Source: Brachionus rotundiformis (lineage: Eukaryota > Rotifera > Eurotatoria > Ploima > Brachionidae). Taken from it: a stretch of DNA of 64,000 nucleotides. Below the pieces are notes generated by a model. It saw only the letters and a list, made by a program, of their open reading frames with translations. It had not been told where the DNA came from and did no database searches. The stretch is taken from assembly GCA_016802295.1 (NCBI GenBank), contig JAESIW010000124.1, positions 434,001 through 498,000 of the forward strand. Direction: 5' to 3'. The first letter of the stretch is position 1, and every line of letters starts with the position of its first letter. Position numbers and translations under genes: made by a program. Shown piece by piece: positions 1 through 11,490 of the stretch.

Positions 1-705
1 GAGTTAACAACAAAGCTTTAAGATTTACACTTTACCGATGATTTGGTGAAAAACGCTAGACCAGCTTGGCTCGAAATAAATGGGGACAAAACGAAAACCA
101 AGCATAAACACCAAATTGGATACCATGGATGGTACACAAATTGAGTGTGTTAATGAATTTACATACTTAGGAAGTATCATAAGTGATAAAATGGTAACTC
201 ATAAAGACATTAAGAATAGAATTGCAAAAGCAAATGGAGTGTTTGCCAGACTTAGACCAGTATGGAAATCAAAATACCACAGAAAGGAAATAACAATCAA
301 CACTGATGTATGAAACTGAATGCTGTGTAGAGTTCGAGTTGGATAAAAAAAGCCTGAACACGTTCCATAAAAGTAGCCTGAGAAGAATTCTTGGGATACA
401 CTGGCCTGAAATATTGTCAAACGATGAACTATATAGAAGAACGAAGTCAGAGTCATTGAGGCAATGTATCAGAAATAAAAGACTATGGTGGGTTGGACAT
501 GTACTTATAATGAAAAGAATATGAATACCAAACAGAGCTCTTCAATGGACTATCTCAAGGACGAAGAAAGGTAGGAAGACCAGAAATAACATGGAGGTCG
601 ACAATCATGAAAGAGTTCACCGAAATGGGAATGACATAGAGAGAAGCAAGGGTGAAATCAAAATTGAAAACCCTATACTCCACCAGAACTGAATAAGAAA
701 AAAAA
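1..705 (+). mobile_element. Decayed RTE-like non-LTR retrotransposon, 3' part
   Basis: Degenerate reverse-transcriptase C-terminal region read across several frames. At 80-313 it shows the NEFTYLGSIIS block followed by the IKNRIAKANGVFARLRPVWKSK block. After a frame change, 306-524 gives LRRILGIHWPEI and WWVGHVL, and further on GRPEITWRST and a YSTRTE ending near 690. This order is typical of RTE-class LINE polymerase C-termini. Several frame changes and stops show that the copy is dead. It runs off the left edge, so its 5' extent is unknown. The 3' boundary is taken at the A-rich tract near 695-710. Related copies lie at about 20.4 kb and 53 kb in this window. Confidence 0.8.
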
Positions 706-795
706 AAATTCTCTTGGTCAAAACCAAGTCTAAAAATTAGATTTTTTTTAAAATTTATTTATAAAAAGAACAAAATTAATTTTTAAACATTTATT
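706..795. other. Short AT-rich spacer with carbonic anhydrase 3' UTR
   Basis: Spacer between the LINE tail and the carbonic anhydrase stop codon. The minus-strand AATAAA at 790-795 overlaps the end of the coding region and is the probable polyadenylation signal. Confidence 0.5.
790..795 (-). terminator. Polyadenylation signal AATAAA of the carbonic anhydrase gene
   Basis: AATAAA on the minus strand directly after the TAA stop codon. Confidence 0.45.
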
Positions 796-1798
796 TTACT
801 CAAATGATTTGATAATTTTTCTCTCATTTAATTCACAAGGTAGTCTGGTATTTTTCTTAATGCGTTTTGACTCACTGCACTCGTATTCACAAGAACATGA
901 GTACATTTCTTTTATCTTATTGAGCTAATAATAGAATTTAAAATTATCACTTAGATAAAAAATAATAATTAAACTAGTTAACTTGTCTAATCGAAATTTG
1001 TACTGGATCATGAAAAACAGTCCATAAAACACTTTCGGTACAAGGTGGAGTGGTCAGTGAGCCCAAATATGTCCAGTACTTTGATATATTATCTAAATAA
1101 ATAAGTTCTTAGTTTTTTTTTTGTTTTAAAAAAATTTTATTAAACCTGGAAAAAATTTTATTAATTCAATGGGTCTGGTGACAAAAGTGGACTGGTTTGC
1201 AAGTCTAACATTTTCAATAGCATTGGTTATTTTATTAAATTCAGCATGCTCAGCCCCCACCTTTAATTAGTCAAAAACTTAACTAGACCAATGGTAAAAA
1301 GTGCAAAATTACTATCAAAAATATGGCAAACACTGCCAAGCCATCATGGTTATTGGACCCTAGAGCTGTCTCAAAAGAAGAATACTTCGAGTCATTCCAA
1401 TAGACAAAGTGCAATTCGCCAGCAAACGAGCCACCGTCGACAAAATGCTCCGAGCCTGAGCATTCGTCCAAACCCCAATGCATGTGAAATTGGGCAAATT
1501 TGTAAGAATTTGGCAAAATACCACCAGAGACTGAGGACGTGTCACTGGCAGAACTGACTATAAAAGTGTGGCCATTGTTTTTTAGCTCTATGAAACAGTT
1601 CAAATCAAAGTCCAGCACAAATTGGTTGTTCCTAAGACTTTCGTCATACTCGCACAAGTCGCTATTTATGTCAATTGGCGACTGATTCCGGCCTTTGGCG
1701 CTTGGATAGTAAATAGCCCAAGAATTAGTGTTGTTATAGTTCCATGTATGTGAATTTGCACCAGGCTTTACTTTTCCACTTGAACTGCAGCAACCCAT
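796..1798 (-). CDS. Alpha-carbonic anhydrase with N-terminal MGCC acylation motif, four exons
   Basis: Reversible CO2 hydration enzyme, reconstructed as complement exons 1313-1798, 1146-1260, 983-1092 and 796-915. All junctions are GT/AG and phase-consistent, giving 276 residues, close to the usual alpha-CA length. Visible signatures are GRNQSPIDI; NNGHTF with the proton-shuttle His at residue 77; FHMHWG with zinc ligands His105 and His107; GSEH; ELHFVYWN with the third ligand His130; and GSLTTPPC at 211-218. The C-terminus reads NTRLPCELNERKI, matching the family's final strand. The catalytic set is complete. There is no signal peptide. Instead the protein starts MGCCSS, which fits N-myristoylation at Gly2 plus palmitoylation at Cys3/Cys4 (inference), predicting an inner-membrane-anchored enzyme. 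An in-frame stop lies just upstream of the ATG, supporting this start. The last intron is the least certain. Confidence 0.88.
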
Positions 1799-2929
1799 TT
1801 TTGATAAATACAGAAATTATTTTGGCAATTTTCACAAAATAGTAAATCAAACAATGTGCCAAGCTTTAATAAGCATGCAACAATTAGATAAATCGTATAT
1901 TGATAATTACAAGGTTTTCATGATATGGATTCATATCATGTTTGATTCTGTCATATATTTCAACTTTTTTTTTCTTAGTAATTTATTTTAATTAAAGAAA
2001 ATAACCTAAGGAAAATGAATTTATTTTGTGATAATTATTGCTAATGGAATGTAAAATTGTCACTTTAGGGAAGCATTTGATAATCGGTTTCAACTGAATT
2101 TCTTTTCAATTTAAATTTAAAAATATTAGATGCAATCAGTCCTTTTTTGATAATATATTGAATTAACTTAAACTTTTATACCATTGATGGTAAATTTGGT
2201 AAAATGGAAAAATTAAATTAAATTAAATTTTTTAATGATTGAATTGACTTAACTGAAAGACTCTTCTTAAATTTTGAATTAATAAAGTATAAAAAATGAT
2301 AAAATATAGATATGGTATATATGTAGGCGAACCTTTGAGAAATCCATGTCTTTCTGGTTACCTCAAGTTTTCTTCCAATGTAAACGTCTAATGACCAAAA
2401 AAGCTCCAGGATTCGGTCATTTGAGAAAAAATCCAGTCTGACTGACAGGTGGGATGACCACGAGTCAGTCGGTTTTATTAAAGAAAAGATAATTTATGTT
2501 CAAAAGCTGATGTACCATCAATACCAGAGTTGGGTCAGACTTTTAAAAATCTTTGATTTCTGACCAAAGCTGATACAGACATCTTCAGACCCTGTTTAAC
2601 GAGTTTTTTCATTTTCTGGTTATCGATCAAGAATGAATCTTGAAATTTGAAAAGCAATTTACTTTATAATAAAATTAATTAAATCAATTTTGAGTTTAAG
2701 AACAGCTTTTAAATAAAACAAAAACATTCAAAAATCTATAGATTTTATTTAAGGCTAAAATCAATCGAAATTGCATAAGGCTAAGAAATAAAAAGTTCTT
2801 CTAAATTTAATGGTCAACTTCTATTAAAAAGGAAATTAAGAATTGAACTACAGGAATTATCTGAGCATCTATGATTGGAAGATACTAACAGATACTAACT
2901 AATTTGAACTTAAGCTCTTGTCTCTTGCC
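1799..2929. other. Intergenic, upstream of carbonic anhydrase
   Basis: AT-rich. A slightly less AT-rich patch at about 2330-2620 has broken coding-like composition in several frames, but no recognisable protein was found. Confidence 0.4.
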
Positions 2930-3273
2930 ACACTTGTAGGTGAATTTGGAATCATTTATGTCCCGGCTCAGGAACCAATTCCTAAATAGGATCTTGTAAG
3001 AACTTTATCCAAACGACAAGTCGAAATAATTGAAAAAATTGACCGTAATATTGACCATGTAATGGATAGGAGTGTCGAAACGTTAGTTGAAAAATTTAAA
3101 AAAATTAAATTCTTTTTTAGGATATAGAAACCAAAGATGAAGATGGAGAAAATTTTGATTGTTTGGAACCTGTCTAGGATGAAAACCCTGAAAAGAGCGA
3201 TCTAAGTTCCAATCAACAACTACCAACTGCATTGAATCGAAAAGTCAGCATGGATTTGTTGCCTTCAGTTTAA
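2930..3273 (+). pseudogene. Unrecognised coding-like remnant with in-frame stops
   Basis: Codon-like composition stands out from the surrounding AT-rich DNA. One frame from about 2934 gives GEFGIIYVPAQEPIPK, a stop, then LVRTLSKRQVEIIEKIDR and MDRSVETLVEKFKK. After a TTTTTTAG-like acceptor at 3120 a second stretch reads ETKDEDGENFDCLEPV, a stop, then LNRKVSMDLLPSV and a terminal TAA near 3272. Two internal stops argue for a pseudogene. Alternative splicing choices could avoid some of them, so a live gene with unseen introns is possible. The family was not recognised. Confidence 0.35.
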
Positions 3274-3299
3274 GAATCCATTTTTTAAAATTATTGTTT

Positions 3300-3407
3300 T
3301 AGTTAGTTTAGTTAGTTTATTTTTGTTTTGTTTATTATTTATTTTATTTTTATTTATTTTATTTATTTCATTGGACGCCTTGTAGGCGATGTATAAAGAA
3401 AATAATT
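3300..3407 (-). repeat. Dispersed retroelement 3' tail (CGCCTAyAAGGCG hairpin plus AAATAAA repeats)
   Basis: On the minus strand: CTTTATACATCGCCTACAAGG, GCGTCCAATG and then an AAATAAATAAAA-type simple repeat. The same unit occurs on the plus strand at 36961-37015. A short hairpin followed by a simple-repeat tail is typical of LINE/SINE 3' ends. Confidence 0.6.
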
Positions 3408-5035
3408 TATAAAATAGATAAGACAAAAATTGTATGTTCATCAGTTTAAACAAAAATAAAATAATATAATACGTATGAATTGAAAAGCTAATTGTTTTCT
3501 TTTAATGCTAAGTTAGTAATTATTATTCATAAAAATTTTTTTTTTTTTTTTTCTTTGCAATATTCAAACGTTTTTTGTATCAAATTCTATTTGATTTTTT
3601 GTTATATATTTTATATGTTTGACTCTTTTTTTTTCTTGAAATAAAATTATTAATAAAAATTAATTTTGAATTGCAAAGAACTTAATAAGATCCTATTAAA
3701 TTTTATCAACCTTTGAGAACTTTAAGAAATTTCTGCTAGGATCCTAATTAAGATCTAGAAGGGAATTGGATTCTGGAGTGTCTCATTCTTGTTTTCATCT
3801 CTGAAGAAGCGCTTAGAGATCTTATCTAGAATATTTTTAATGGTTACGTTTACTTTATTTATATTAAAATCGTTTAAACAAAATTAAAATAATATAGCTA
3901 AATCAGCTTTATTAGCTAAATTGGTTAAATTAGTTCATGTAGACCAAAGGGGTTTAAATAGGATGCTATTTTAGAAGAAGTTAATTAATTTTAACTAATT
4001 AAAAAAATGGAAAAGCAGCCACAATCTGCAGGTAGACGTAACTTTGAAAGCCTTAAGTTAAGACTTTATCTCGAGTTAGAGAGAATCGCTTGGTTTGTGG
4101 TTCCAAGCTAGTCTAATTAGTTGCCGACTTCGCGGGCGAATTGCTAGGGTGAGAGGTACTGTTTATGATGGAGATGAAGTTCCCGTTGGTTTCTTAGGGA
4201 AAAAAGCCCCCATAACTGCCAAAACAGACTTAAAGCCCTTGCTTAATTTAAAATTTAATTTTTTAGTTTTCCTATTAATTATATAAGCTAATATAATTTA
4301 ATTATTAATAGATTTTTATATTAAATTTTATAACAATTTATTTAAATTTAAATTGAATGTACAGATAAATCAAAATAATGGTCATTAATTTAAAAAATTT
4401 TAAATGATAGAAATGATTGCCGAAACTTGTCCATGGTCTGCTCTACTGGGATTATTAGTTAGCTGTCAATCGACGGAAAGACAGACTCGACAAAAACTTA
4501 ATAGAAAAGATGCAGGTAGATCCGATGGGTCTTTGTAGGCGACTTTGACGTCACACGCATCTCAAAAAATTGAGATTTTGTTAATTTCTTATAACAAATT
4601 TTGGTTTTTAAATTTATTTAACAAAGTTATCCGGGTCTTTAATATTTCTCACTCGGCCTTTTCAAATCAAAAATCTATACAAAAAAAGAATAATTGGTAA
4701 AAAAGGATCTCTTTCATCCTGTTAAAAATTTATTAATATATTGATAAAGTAGGAAATTTAATTATTATGCCAAAATAAAGTGACTGATACGGAAGTTTAG
4801 ATAAAAAAATTTTTTTTTTGTAAGACAAATCCGTTAAAAATTGAAAATGTTCGACTTCTTATCCAGACATTAAATAGAAAATCTTTTTTGCTTGAATTAA
4901 TGCTATTTAAAAAAAACTCTGATATGATTTGATCTCTTAAAAAAACACTATATTTACCTATCTATTTCGCTTTCAAAATCAGTTAGTAAAATAAAAAGCT
5001 TAAAAAAATATATAAATAATAATTTCTGAATTGAA
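3408..5035. other. Intergenic, AT-rich
   Basis: No supportable gene. A 64-codon open stretch at 4095-4286 (RGRIARVRGTVYDGDEVPVG) has non-random composition but no recognised family, and may be an old coding remnant. Confidence 0.4.
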
Positions 5036-6070
5036 ATGAATTTTACGAAAATAAGAGAAGATATGGAGTACATTTATTGGGCCACTAGCCAGTCTCGGTT
5101 AATTCTCAAATATCTTACTATTGTAATAATGCCGATTGGTCTTATCCTGAATTGCGTTGAATTAGTTATATTTAAAAGAAAGAAATTAAATAAAACAATG
5201 ATGGGATTTTATTTATGTTTAAATTCAATCGTCAATATTTTAGTAATATCTCATTTATTTGTTTATGCGTTCGGAATTGAATTGAGAAAGTTTTTTTTTC
5301 TTGAATCTAATATAATATGTAAATTATATTCATTTTTTTACAATACTTTATTTCAAATGAGTTCCTGGTTAAATGTTTTCATCACTGCAGATCGTTTTGT
5401 TTTTGTCCTTTTTTCAAAAAAACTAAAATATCAGTCAAACAAATTAATCATTAGCTTGATTTTGATTGCAATTCTATTTTTTATCCTAGCTTCAAATTCA
5501 TCAAATCTTCTTTTCTATGTTACTTTAATAAATCCTGACTCTAACCAGACTGGGCCACCATACACCATCAAATATTGTACTGCAAATCCACTAGTATTGC
5601 TTATTCGCGATGTTCAATCCATAATAATGAGAATTGGCCTACCTTTTGTTCTAATGTTTTTAATGAATGTGTATCTTTTATTCAAAGTAAGAGAATCAAG
5701 GAAAAAATTTAAATGTTCAAGACATGAACTTAAATTTTCATTTACAGTTTTGGCATCGTCAATTATTTTTCTCTTAAGCTTAATACCAACTATTGTTTGG
5801 ATGATTCTTTCAAACATATTTCAAACAAATAAAACAATGCCCAAGAGACAAACATACAGTGCATTTCTAACAATACTAGAAGTATGTGGTTTACTTTTTT
5901 CGTTTATTAATTATTCATTCATCTTTTTTATTCATTTTGCATTTAACAATATTTTCAGAAAAGAGACACTTAATTTTTTTTTAAAATATTATAATTTAGT
6001 TAGTAATCGCTTTGTGATAACACAGTTTTCATCTTTTACAAAAAGTGTGTCCAACAAAAGCATCAATTAA
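5036..6070 (+). CDS. Rhodopsin-like seven-transmembrane GPCR (orphan, peptide-receptor type)
   Basis: Single-exon 344-residue membrane receptor. Seven hydrophobic segments lie at about residues 24-46, 57-80, 96-118, 137-161, 190-217, 233-258 and 276-303. Class A landmarks: Asn39 in TM1 (LILNC), Cys95 before TM3 paired with Cys181 in the second extracellular loop, and DRF at 119-121 replacing DRY. The NPxxY region is replaced by INYSFIFF, and the tail starts with NNIFRKE, as in many invertebrate FMRFamide-like receptors. The TM4 tryptophan is not evident. It shares motifs with the GPCR at 61-62 kb (CTA..VLLIRD, VRES.KKF), so the two are paralogues. An in-frame TGA lies shortly upstream of the ATG. 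The ligand is unknown. Coupling to G proteins at the plasma membrane is inferred from the family. Confidence 0.85.
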   Translation: MNFTKIREDMEYIYWATSQSRLILKYLTIVIMPIGLILNCVELVIFKRKKLNKTMMGFYLCLNSIVNILVISHLFVYAFGIELRKFFFLESNIICKLYSFFYNTLFQMSSWLNVFITADRFVFVLFSKKLKYQSNKLIISLILIAILFFILASNSSNLLFYVTLINPDSNQTGPPYTIKYCTANPLVLLIRDVQSIIMRIGLPFVLMFLMNVYLLFKVRESRKKFKCSRHELKFSFTVLASSIIFLLSLIPTIVWMILSNIFQTNKTMPKRQTYSAFLTILEVCGLLFSFINYSFIFFIHFAFNNIFRKETLNFFLKYYNLVSNRFVITQFSSFTKSVSNKSIN

Positions 6071-6232
6071 CAAAAATTAAATAGGCCTGTTATGTAATTA
6101 AAATTAAAGAAAGTCTAAATTTTATCAAATATACAAATATCTTTTTCCGTCATTTCATTTCCTCGTGATTATGTCTTTTGTAAATAAAAACCATTATACA
6201 ACAATAATATAACAAAAAAAAATTTTTAATTA

Positions 6233-6415
6233 ATGAGTACTCAAATTTATTTTGAATCATTAGCCAAGAAGTTCATTGAATGCTTTGAAGGTATCCAAAA
6301 TGAAATGTTTTATTTATCAATGTGTTTAGAAATTGATCCGAAACATAGAAACATGATGCTGTTCTCCTTATATGAAGCAAAAAAGCCTTTCAAAAAATCT
6401 TATTTTTATTCGTAA
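6233..6415 (+). CDS. Small hypothetical ORF downstream of GPCR
   Basis: 60 codons beginning MSTQIYFESLAKKFIECFEG, with plausible soluble-protein composition. After the stop a neighbouring frame continues with RNEIINLDQSNENSE, suggesting a broken longer coding region or an exon. No family recognised. It could be a pseudogene fragment or chance. Confidence 0.25.
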   Translation: MSTQIYFESLAKKFIECFEGIQNEMFYLSMCLEIDPKHRNMMLFSLYEAKKPFKKSYFYS

Positions 6416-8744
6416 TGAAATTATTAATTTGGATCAGTCAAATGAAAATTCAGAATAATTTTTTGAAGATACCGAGCTTATTCGAATAAATGTGGTAAAG
6501 AATAATTTTTTTGTTTTTTTCTAAATAAATTTTTTTCGAATTTTTTGTGTGGTAAAAAAAATTTCTGAGAAATAAAAAAATTTATCTAGTTTTATTTTAA
6601 TATTTGTGATTTTTTTAATAAATACGTGTTGAAATATAAAAAAAAGGAATTAAAATTTTAATGGATATTTTTATTAATTGTGTTTTTTTTAAATAAAACT
6701 GTGGTATTTTATTAAAAAATTGTGGTATCAAAAATGATTTCCCGTTTTTTGAAGACATTTATGATTTGATGTGATTTAAAAAGAAATTAACTAAATTTAG
6801 AAATAGCAAAAATATTAATTTTTTTAGTAAATTTATTGAATTTTCTTATCAAAAGTATTTTAATCTTATCTTTATATTTTTAAAATAAAAATATTATTTT
6901 CAAAAGAATAATTCAGTATTAGTCCGTATTAAATTATTAAATCAATATATCAAATTTAGTAAATTAATTAAAAAAAATTGAGTAAACTGCCAGTAGAATT
7001 ACTGTTTGATGAATGCTCTTTTGCAATTTTTTGAACGTAGGACTACTGTTACTACTGGACGACTGAGTTGTTTGTTTGTCATATATTCCCTGAAAAATTT
7101 AACATTTAAAATTATGTATCTTGTTAATCTATTTTTTTTTATATTTTTACTTATTTTTTTATTTTATTTTATCATATTTTAACTTTTTTCTTAACTGAGG
7201 GAGCATTAGCTCGGAACAGAAAACAAATAAATAAAATAAATAATCAAGATTTATCAAGTACCATTGTATAATCGCTACCGAACTATCTCTTCTTTTTCGC
7301 CTCAACTCTCAAATATCTAATCATGAATAACCTGTCACTTCTTGTTTCAGAAAATCTTTTTTCTTATTTTACTTTTATATTTATATATATTAAATTTAAT
7401 TTATAATTTTTTAAATTATATTTTTCTAAATGTGTTCATTTATTTCATTTGAAACATAATATAATTAGGTCTGTCAATTGAATATTTTTAATTAATTTAA
7501 TAATATATTGATATTATTTTTTAATTAACTTATTCCTTAAGCTTGTATTTATTACAATAGATTCACCTAGATAAATTAATAGCTGTTTGGTTTTATTTTC
7601 TTTATGGTAACGACGTTGGATGAACCGTTTGTTTTCTGATGAAGACATTGTAGGTCCTCAAAACCATCAATTGATTCGGTCAAAACATATTATTCAAGTC
7701 TAATTAGTTGCCATTATTGGAAAAAGGCCAAAGACCATTGAAAAGTGCCAATTGGGATGCAAGAATCAACTCAAAATTAGAACTGCACAAGATTGGTTAC
7801 TGCAAATAAATTTTGGTAAATCAATCTTATTATAATTTAGCTTAGAAGTTTGGGTAAGTTTTTGAGTCTGAGGGATCTTCACAGTCCAAAACATTCTTTA
7901 ACAAATAACATTTAACAACAATTTTTATCTGCTTCTGTTTGTCTTGGTAGATCAACATACCTATAATGTTCGTCAGGAAGACTGTCTGGCTAAACAAAAT
8001 AGGGTTATTAATTAATTTTGCTGTAAATGTAAATTAGTAAAGATTGTTTGAACTTCAAATTTGATTATCTTTTTTAATAAAGCATTTAACAACAATATCT
8101 TTTATTAAAAAGTAAAATTTTAATTTAACTTACCAAATTTTGGCTAATCACGTAAACCAGTTTAACCAAAATCGCCATTAGCTACCTTACAAGATCAATA
8201 TGTTCCTTTTGAGTATCAAGAAAGATTACCTGATCAAAAGCGGCAAATAAATCTCTAATTTGTTTAATCAATTTTTAATTTTTGAATTATCTAATCCCTT
8301 TTTTACCATTTTATAATCTCTAGATAAAATAAGATAAATTAATCAAAAACGAGCAGTTTTTTTATCCTAATTAAAAATTATTTTTACCTACAATCGAAGC
8401 ATATTTTAGTTTAAATAATTTAAGATAAATATTTTTGCTACCAATTTTTTGGTCAATATTTAAGAAACATATATTTATAAATTCTGGCCCAAAGACAATT
8501 CAAAGCAAACTATTTTTAAAAAATTTATAATAATTTATCAAAAATGAATTATTTGCAATATAATTTATTTACAACTAAAGTAGAAAAAAAATTATTATTC
8601 TATTTTCATAATAAATATTTTTAAAATAAAAAAATAAGAAAAAAATTTTTTAATAATAAACTAACAAGAGCGCGACAATAACCTCTTTTTTATCTTTAAA
8701 TAGACAATCTTATTTTTTTGTCATATGTTTAATTGAGCCAATTG
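6416..8744. other. Intergenic, AT-rich
   Basis: No gene seen. At about 7195-7245 a GAGGGAGCATTAGCTC segment followed by AAATAAATAAAATAAATAA looks like another retroelement 3' tail. Confidence 0.4.
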
Positions 8745-9221
8745 ATGGGTTTAAAAATGGATGACTTACAGCAAATGAGACTGACTTCGTCTTCATGCGC
8801 CAAGGTGTTCGTTCAGCGCGATTACAGCGAAGGAGTTGGAGTCAAGTTCGAGAACAAATTGCCAAATGAGCTGAATGGAAAAATCGACTCGGCAGAGTTT
8901 GAAAATGTCATTAACAACATAAATGCTATTTATGCCGAAGCCGAGAGCCTAAGTCCAAGAACTTATTTGGAAAACTGTTTTGCTTGCCTGACAGCTTATT
9001 TGATTTTGATTTGTATGCAGACCAGCTACGAGAAGAATGTAAAACGTGCTTCGGAGTACATAGTTACCGAAAATGACCGCTTGTTTATTCCGCGTGGGCT
9101 TTTGATGGTGGATCCGATGGAGCGAGGCCTACGATGCATTGAAATATGCATGATCAATGAGTCTGCTGGCAATACCGGCTCCTCAGCTGGTTCAAATAAC
9201 CGCAATAGCAAAGTTATTTAA
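8745..9221 (+). CDS. GOLGA7: GOLGA7/Erf4-family palmitoyltransferase accessory subunit
   Basis: 158 residues from ATG 8745 (a second ATG lies at 8757). The family protein (GCP16, yeast Erf4) binds a DHHC palmitoyl acyltransferase such as DHHC9 and supports Ras palmitoylation at Golgi/ER membranes. The sequence contains the Erf4 domain almost end to end: KVFVQRDYSEG, a central segment ending YAEAESLSPRTYLENC, the hydrophobic segment CFACLTAYLILICM, YEKNVKRASEYI, and PRGLLMVDPMERGLRCIEI. The cysteines in CFACLTAY correspond to palmitoylated cysteines known in the human protein. The Ser/Asn-rich tail is longer than in vertebrates. The extreme N-terminus is uncertain: a start further upstream would have to be non-ATG, or a spliced leader exon may exist. 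Confidence 0.9.
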   Translation: MGLKMDDLQQMRLTSSSCAKVFVQRDYSEGVGVKFENKLPNELNGKIDSAEFENVINNINAIYAEAESLSPRTYLENCFACLTAYLILICMQTSYEKNVKRASEYIVTENDRLFIPRGLLMVDPMERGLRCIEICMINESAGNTGSSAGSNNRNSKVI

Positions 9222-9276
9222 TTCTTTTAGGATTCTCGTGTTGTTAAATGTATTTTAATCCTCATTTAAATGTTCT

Positions 9277-9282
9277 ATTAAA
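9277..9282 (+). terminator. Polyadenylation signal ATTAAA of the GOLGA7-like gene
   Basis: ATTAAA variant about 55 bases after the stop codon, followed by a short AT dinucleotide run near 9300-9315. Confidence 0.4.
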
Positions 9283-11178
9283 AAAAATTAATATATTTAC
9301 ATATATATATATATAGAACAATATTTTTTGTATTTTATTATTTTTTTTTACAAAAACGATTTGGATAAATTCTTACTTTTATTTTTATTATTTTCTTTTT
9401 TAATTTAAAAAATTTGGTTGGCTCAGAACTAATACAATCGGAATTATTTTAATAAATTTTATTAAATAAATTATTTTTTTGCAAGTTTTAATAACAAAAT
9501 ATTTACATAAACATTTACATTTGCCAAGTATTTGGTTCATTTTTATTTATCTTTTTTAGTTGAAAATTTTCAATATCAAAAATTCTTGATTTTAGAATTT
9601 TTTGCTTTCCAATATTTTTTGTTCTTTGGTATCAAAAAATTAAGATTAATTTTTCAAATTAATTTAATTAGAAGATTGATATTTATTTATTATAAAGTTT
9701 TTGCATTTTGAAATTAGTCATACCAAACCAGAAATTAATTGCCATAATTTTTCAATTTTAAAAAAAGAGCTAAAATATAAAACTTTCAATATTTTGGAGA
9801 CAAGTCTTTTATATTTACAATATTTATATCAAATTTTTTAAAAATTAATATCTTAGTTGCTATAAAAATAATAAAAAATTATTATGATTTAAATTTTTTT
9901 TTTTAAATCAATAAAAAAAATGGCAAATTTTTAAACAAATGTCTTTGTGTTAAGTTTGATATTTATACATACAGCAAAAAATCTTTGACGCCAATTTTAA
10001 AAGCTTTAACTTACAACTAAATAATAATACTTTTCACTTATAGTATAATATACAACATATTTTTAAGTATAAAAGTTTATTTATTCTAAACTAAACAATT
10101 AAAAATTTGATTTTGGTAAAAAGAAAATGAATAAAAATTTTCATCCTTAGTTGTTTTGTCTTTTATGATTTATATAATAGGCCTGATACAAGTTTTATCA
10201 AATAGTTTTTTAATTTGATGACAAAAAAACTTCTAAATGTTGTGTGTGTGTGTGTGTGTAAGAAGCCGTACATAATAATTTTTAAAAATTTGTTTTTTAT
10301 TTAATTGAAAAACATACATAAAAAGAAAGCTTAAAAATTCTCTTGGCAATGACTTTTTTTTGGTAAAATTGTAAATTTTGTTATTTATCAATATTTTTGA
10401 CTTTTTACAATTTAACAGGATTTTAAACCTGGCATACAAAAAATAGCTACAAAACAAGTTTCTTATTTTTTTGTTTTCAGACAAAAGTATGAGAGCTTAA
10501 TATGTTAGTAAACTTATTTTTTAATTTTGTCCCATATTTAAGCTATATAATTTTGTAAATTGGATAAAATAATTTAAAAAATTTTTCAATTTTAAAATAA
10601 GCTGAGAATACCATGTGACAAAAGCTTTTTCTAGCAAATTGGGAAAATTATGTTTTAGTTCTCTTAATAACTCTAATACCAATTCCAGTCAACTTAAATG
10701 TCTATATTATCGCAGTACTTAACACTGTGTAAGATAGAAGTTGGACAAAATACTTATTATTTTTTCTTTAACATTATTTTGTTATATTTTCATTACTTTG
10801 GTTAAAAGCTACGATCCACCAGATACGACTAAATAAAAAAGAAAGTTCAGCGGAAAATTTGGAACATTTTTGGCGAAAATAATCCTTTTATGAGAAAAAA
10901 ATTATATTTAGCCTCTTAAGAAAATGATTTTTTATCAAGTTTTTTTTTTCAATTAACAAGTAATCAAGTTGTCATAGTAACTAGGACATTTAGTTTCAAT
11001 TCTTGTTTCTTTTTAATTTTTCTATTATTAAAAATGAATTAAATTTTTAAAAAATAAACCAAAAATTGATATGTTTATTTTAAATTTTAAAATTAGCAGG
11101 GGAATATTAATTTTGAATCAGCTCCAGGTTCAATTTTTTGCATCCTCTAGGCAATAGTTATAACAACTATTTGTTTTA
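9283..11178. other. Intergenic, AT-rich
   Basis: No supportable gene. It contains the GT microsatellite listed separately. Confidence 0.4.
10241..10259 (+). repeat. (TG)n microsatellite
   Basis: About nine uninterrupted TG dinucleotides. Confidence 0.9.
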
Positions 11179-11490
11179 CTATCTTTTAAAGCTTTGTTTA
11201 ATTAGTGGTTTACCAAGTAAGCACTGATAGGTTATGCTTATGGTACATTCTGTTTCTTTGGTAATGTGAAGTTTCTTCTTATCCCCCTTGTAAGGCATAG
11301 GGTCATTCTTTTGAGTGAAAAAATGATTTAATGACCAATTATTGACTAAAACTCTTCTGTCATCACGTAGAGCTTACTGCTCAAACGCTAAACCATATCA
11401 CTGGTAACAAAAAAATCAAAGACTGTAGCACTAAACATTACATTTTTTTCAACAAAACTTTGCACCATATTTGGATATACAGAACTTCCA
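11179..11490 (-). pseudogene. Unrecognised coding remnant, minus strand
   Basis: The minus strand gives coding-like segments in more than one frame: YPNMVQSFVEKNVMFSATVF then VTSDMV and a stop; after further stops and a frame change, NDPMPYKGDKKKLHITKE, then a short segment ending QSFKR and TAG at 11179-11181. The composition is clearly protein-like, but stops interrupt it. No family recognised. Likely an old gene or transposon relic. Confidence 0.3.

Noticed and set aside
4430..4560. Possible tRNA-like or structured RNA in a less AT-rich patch
   Set aside because: No cloverleaf with consistent acceptor stem or A/B box could be drawn.
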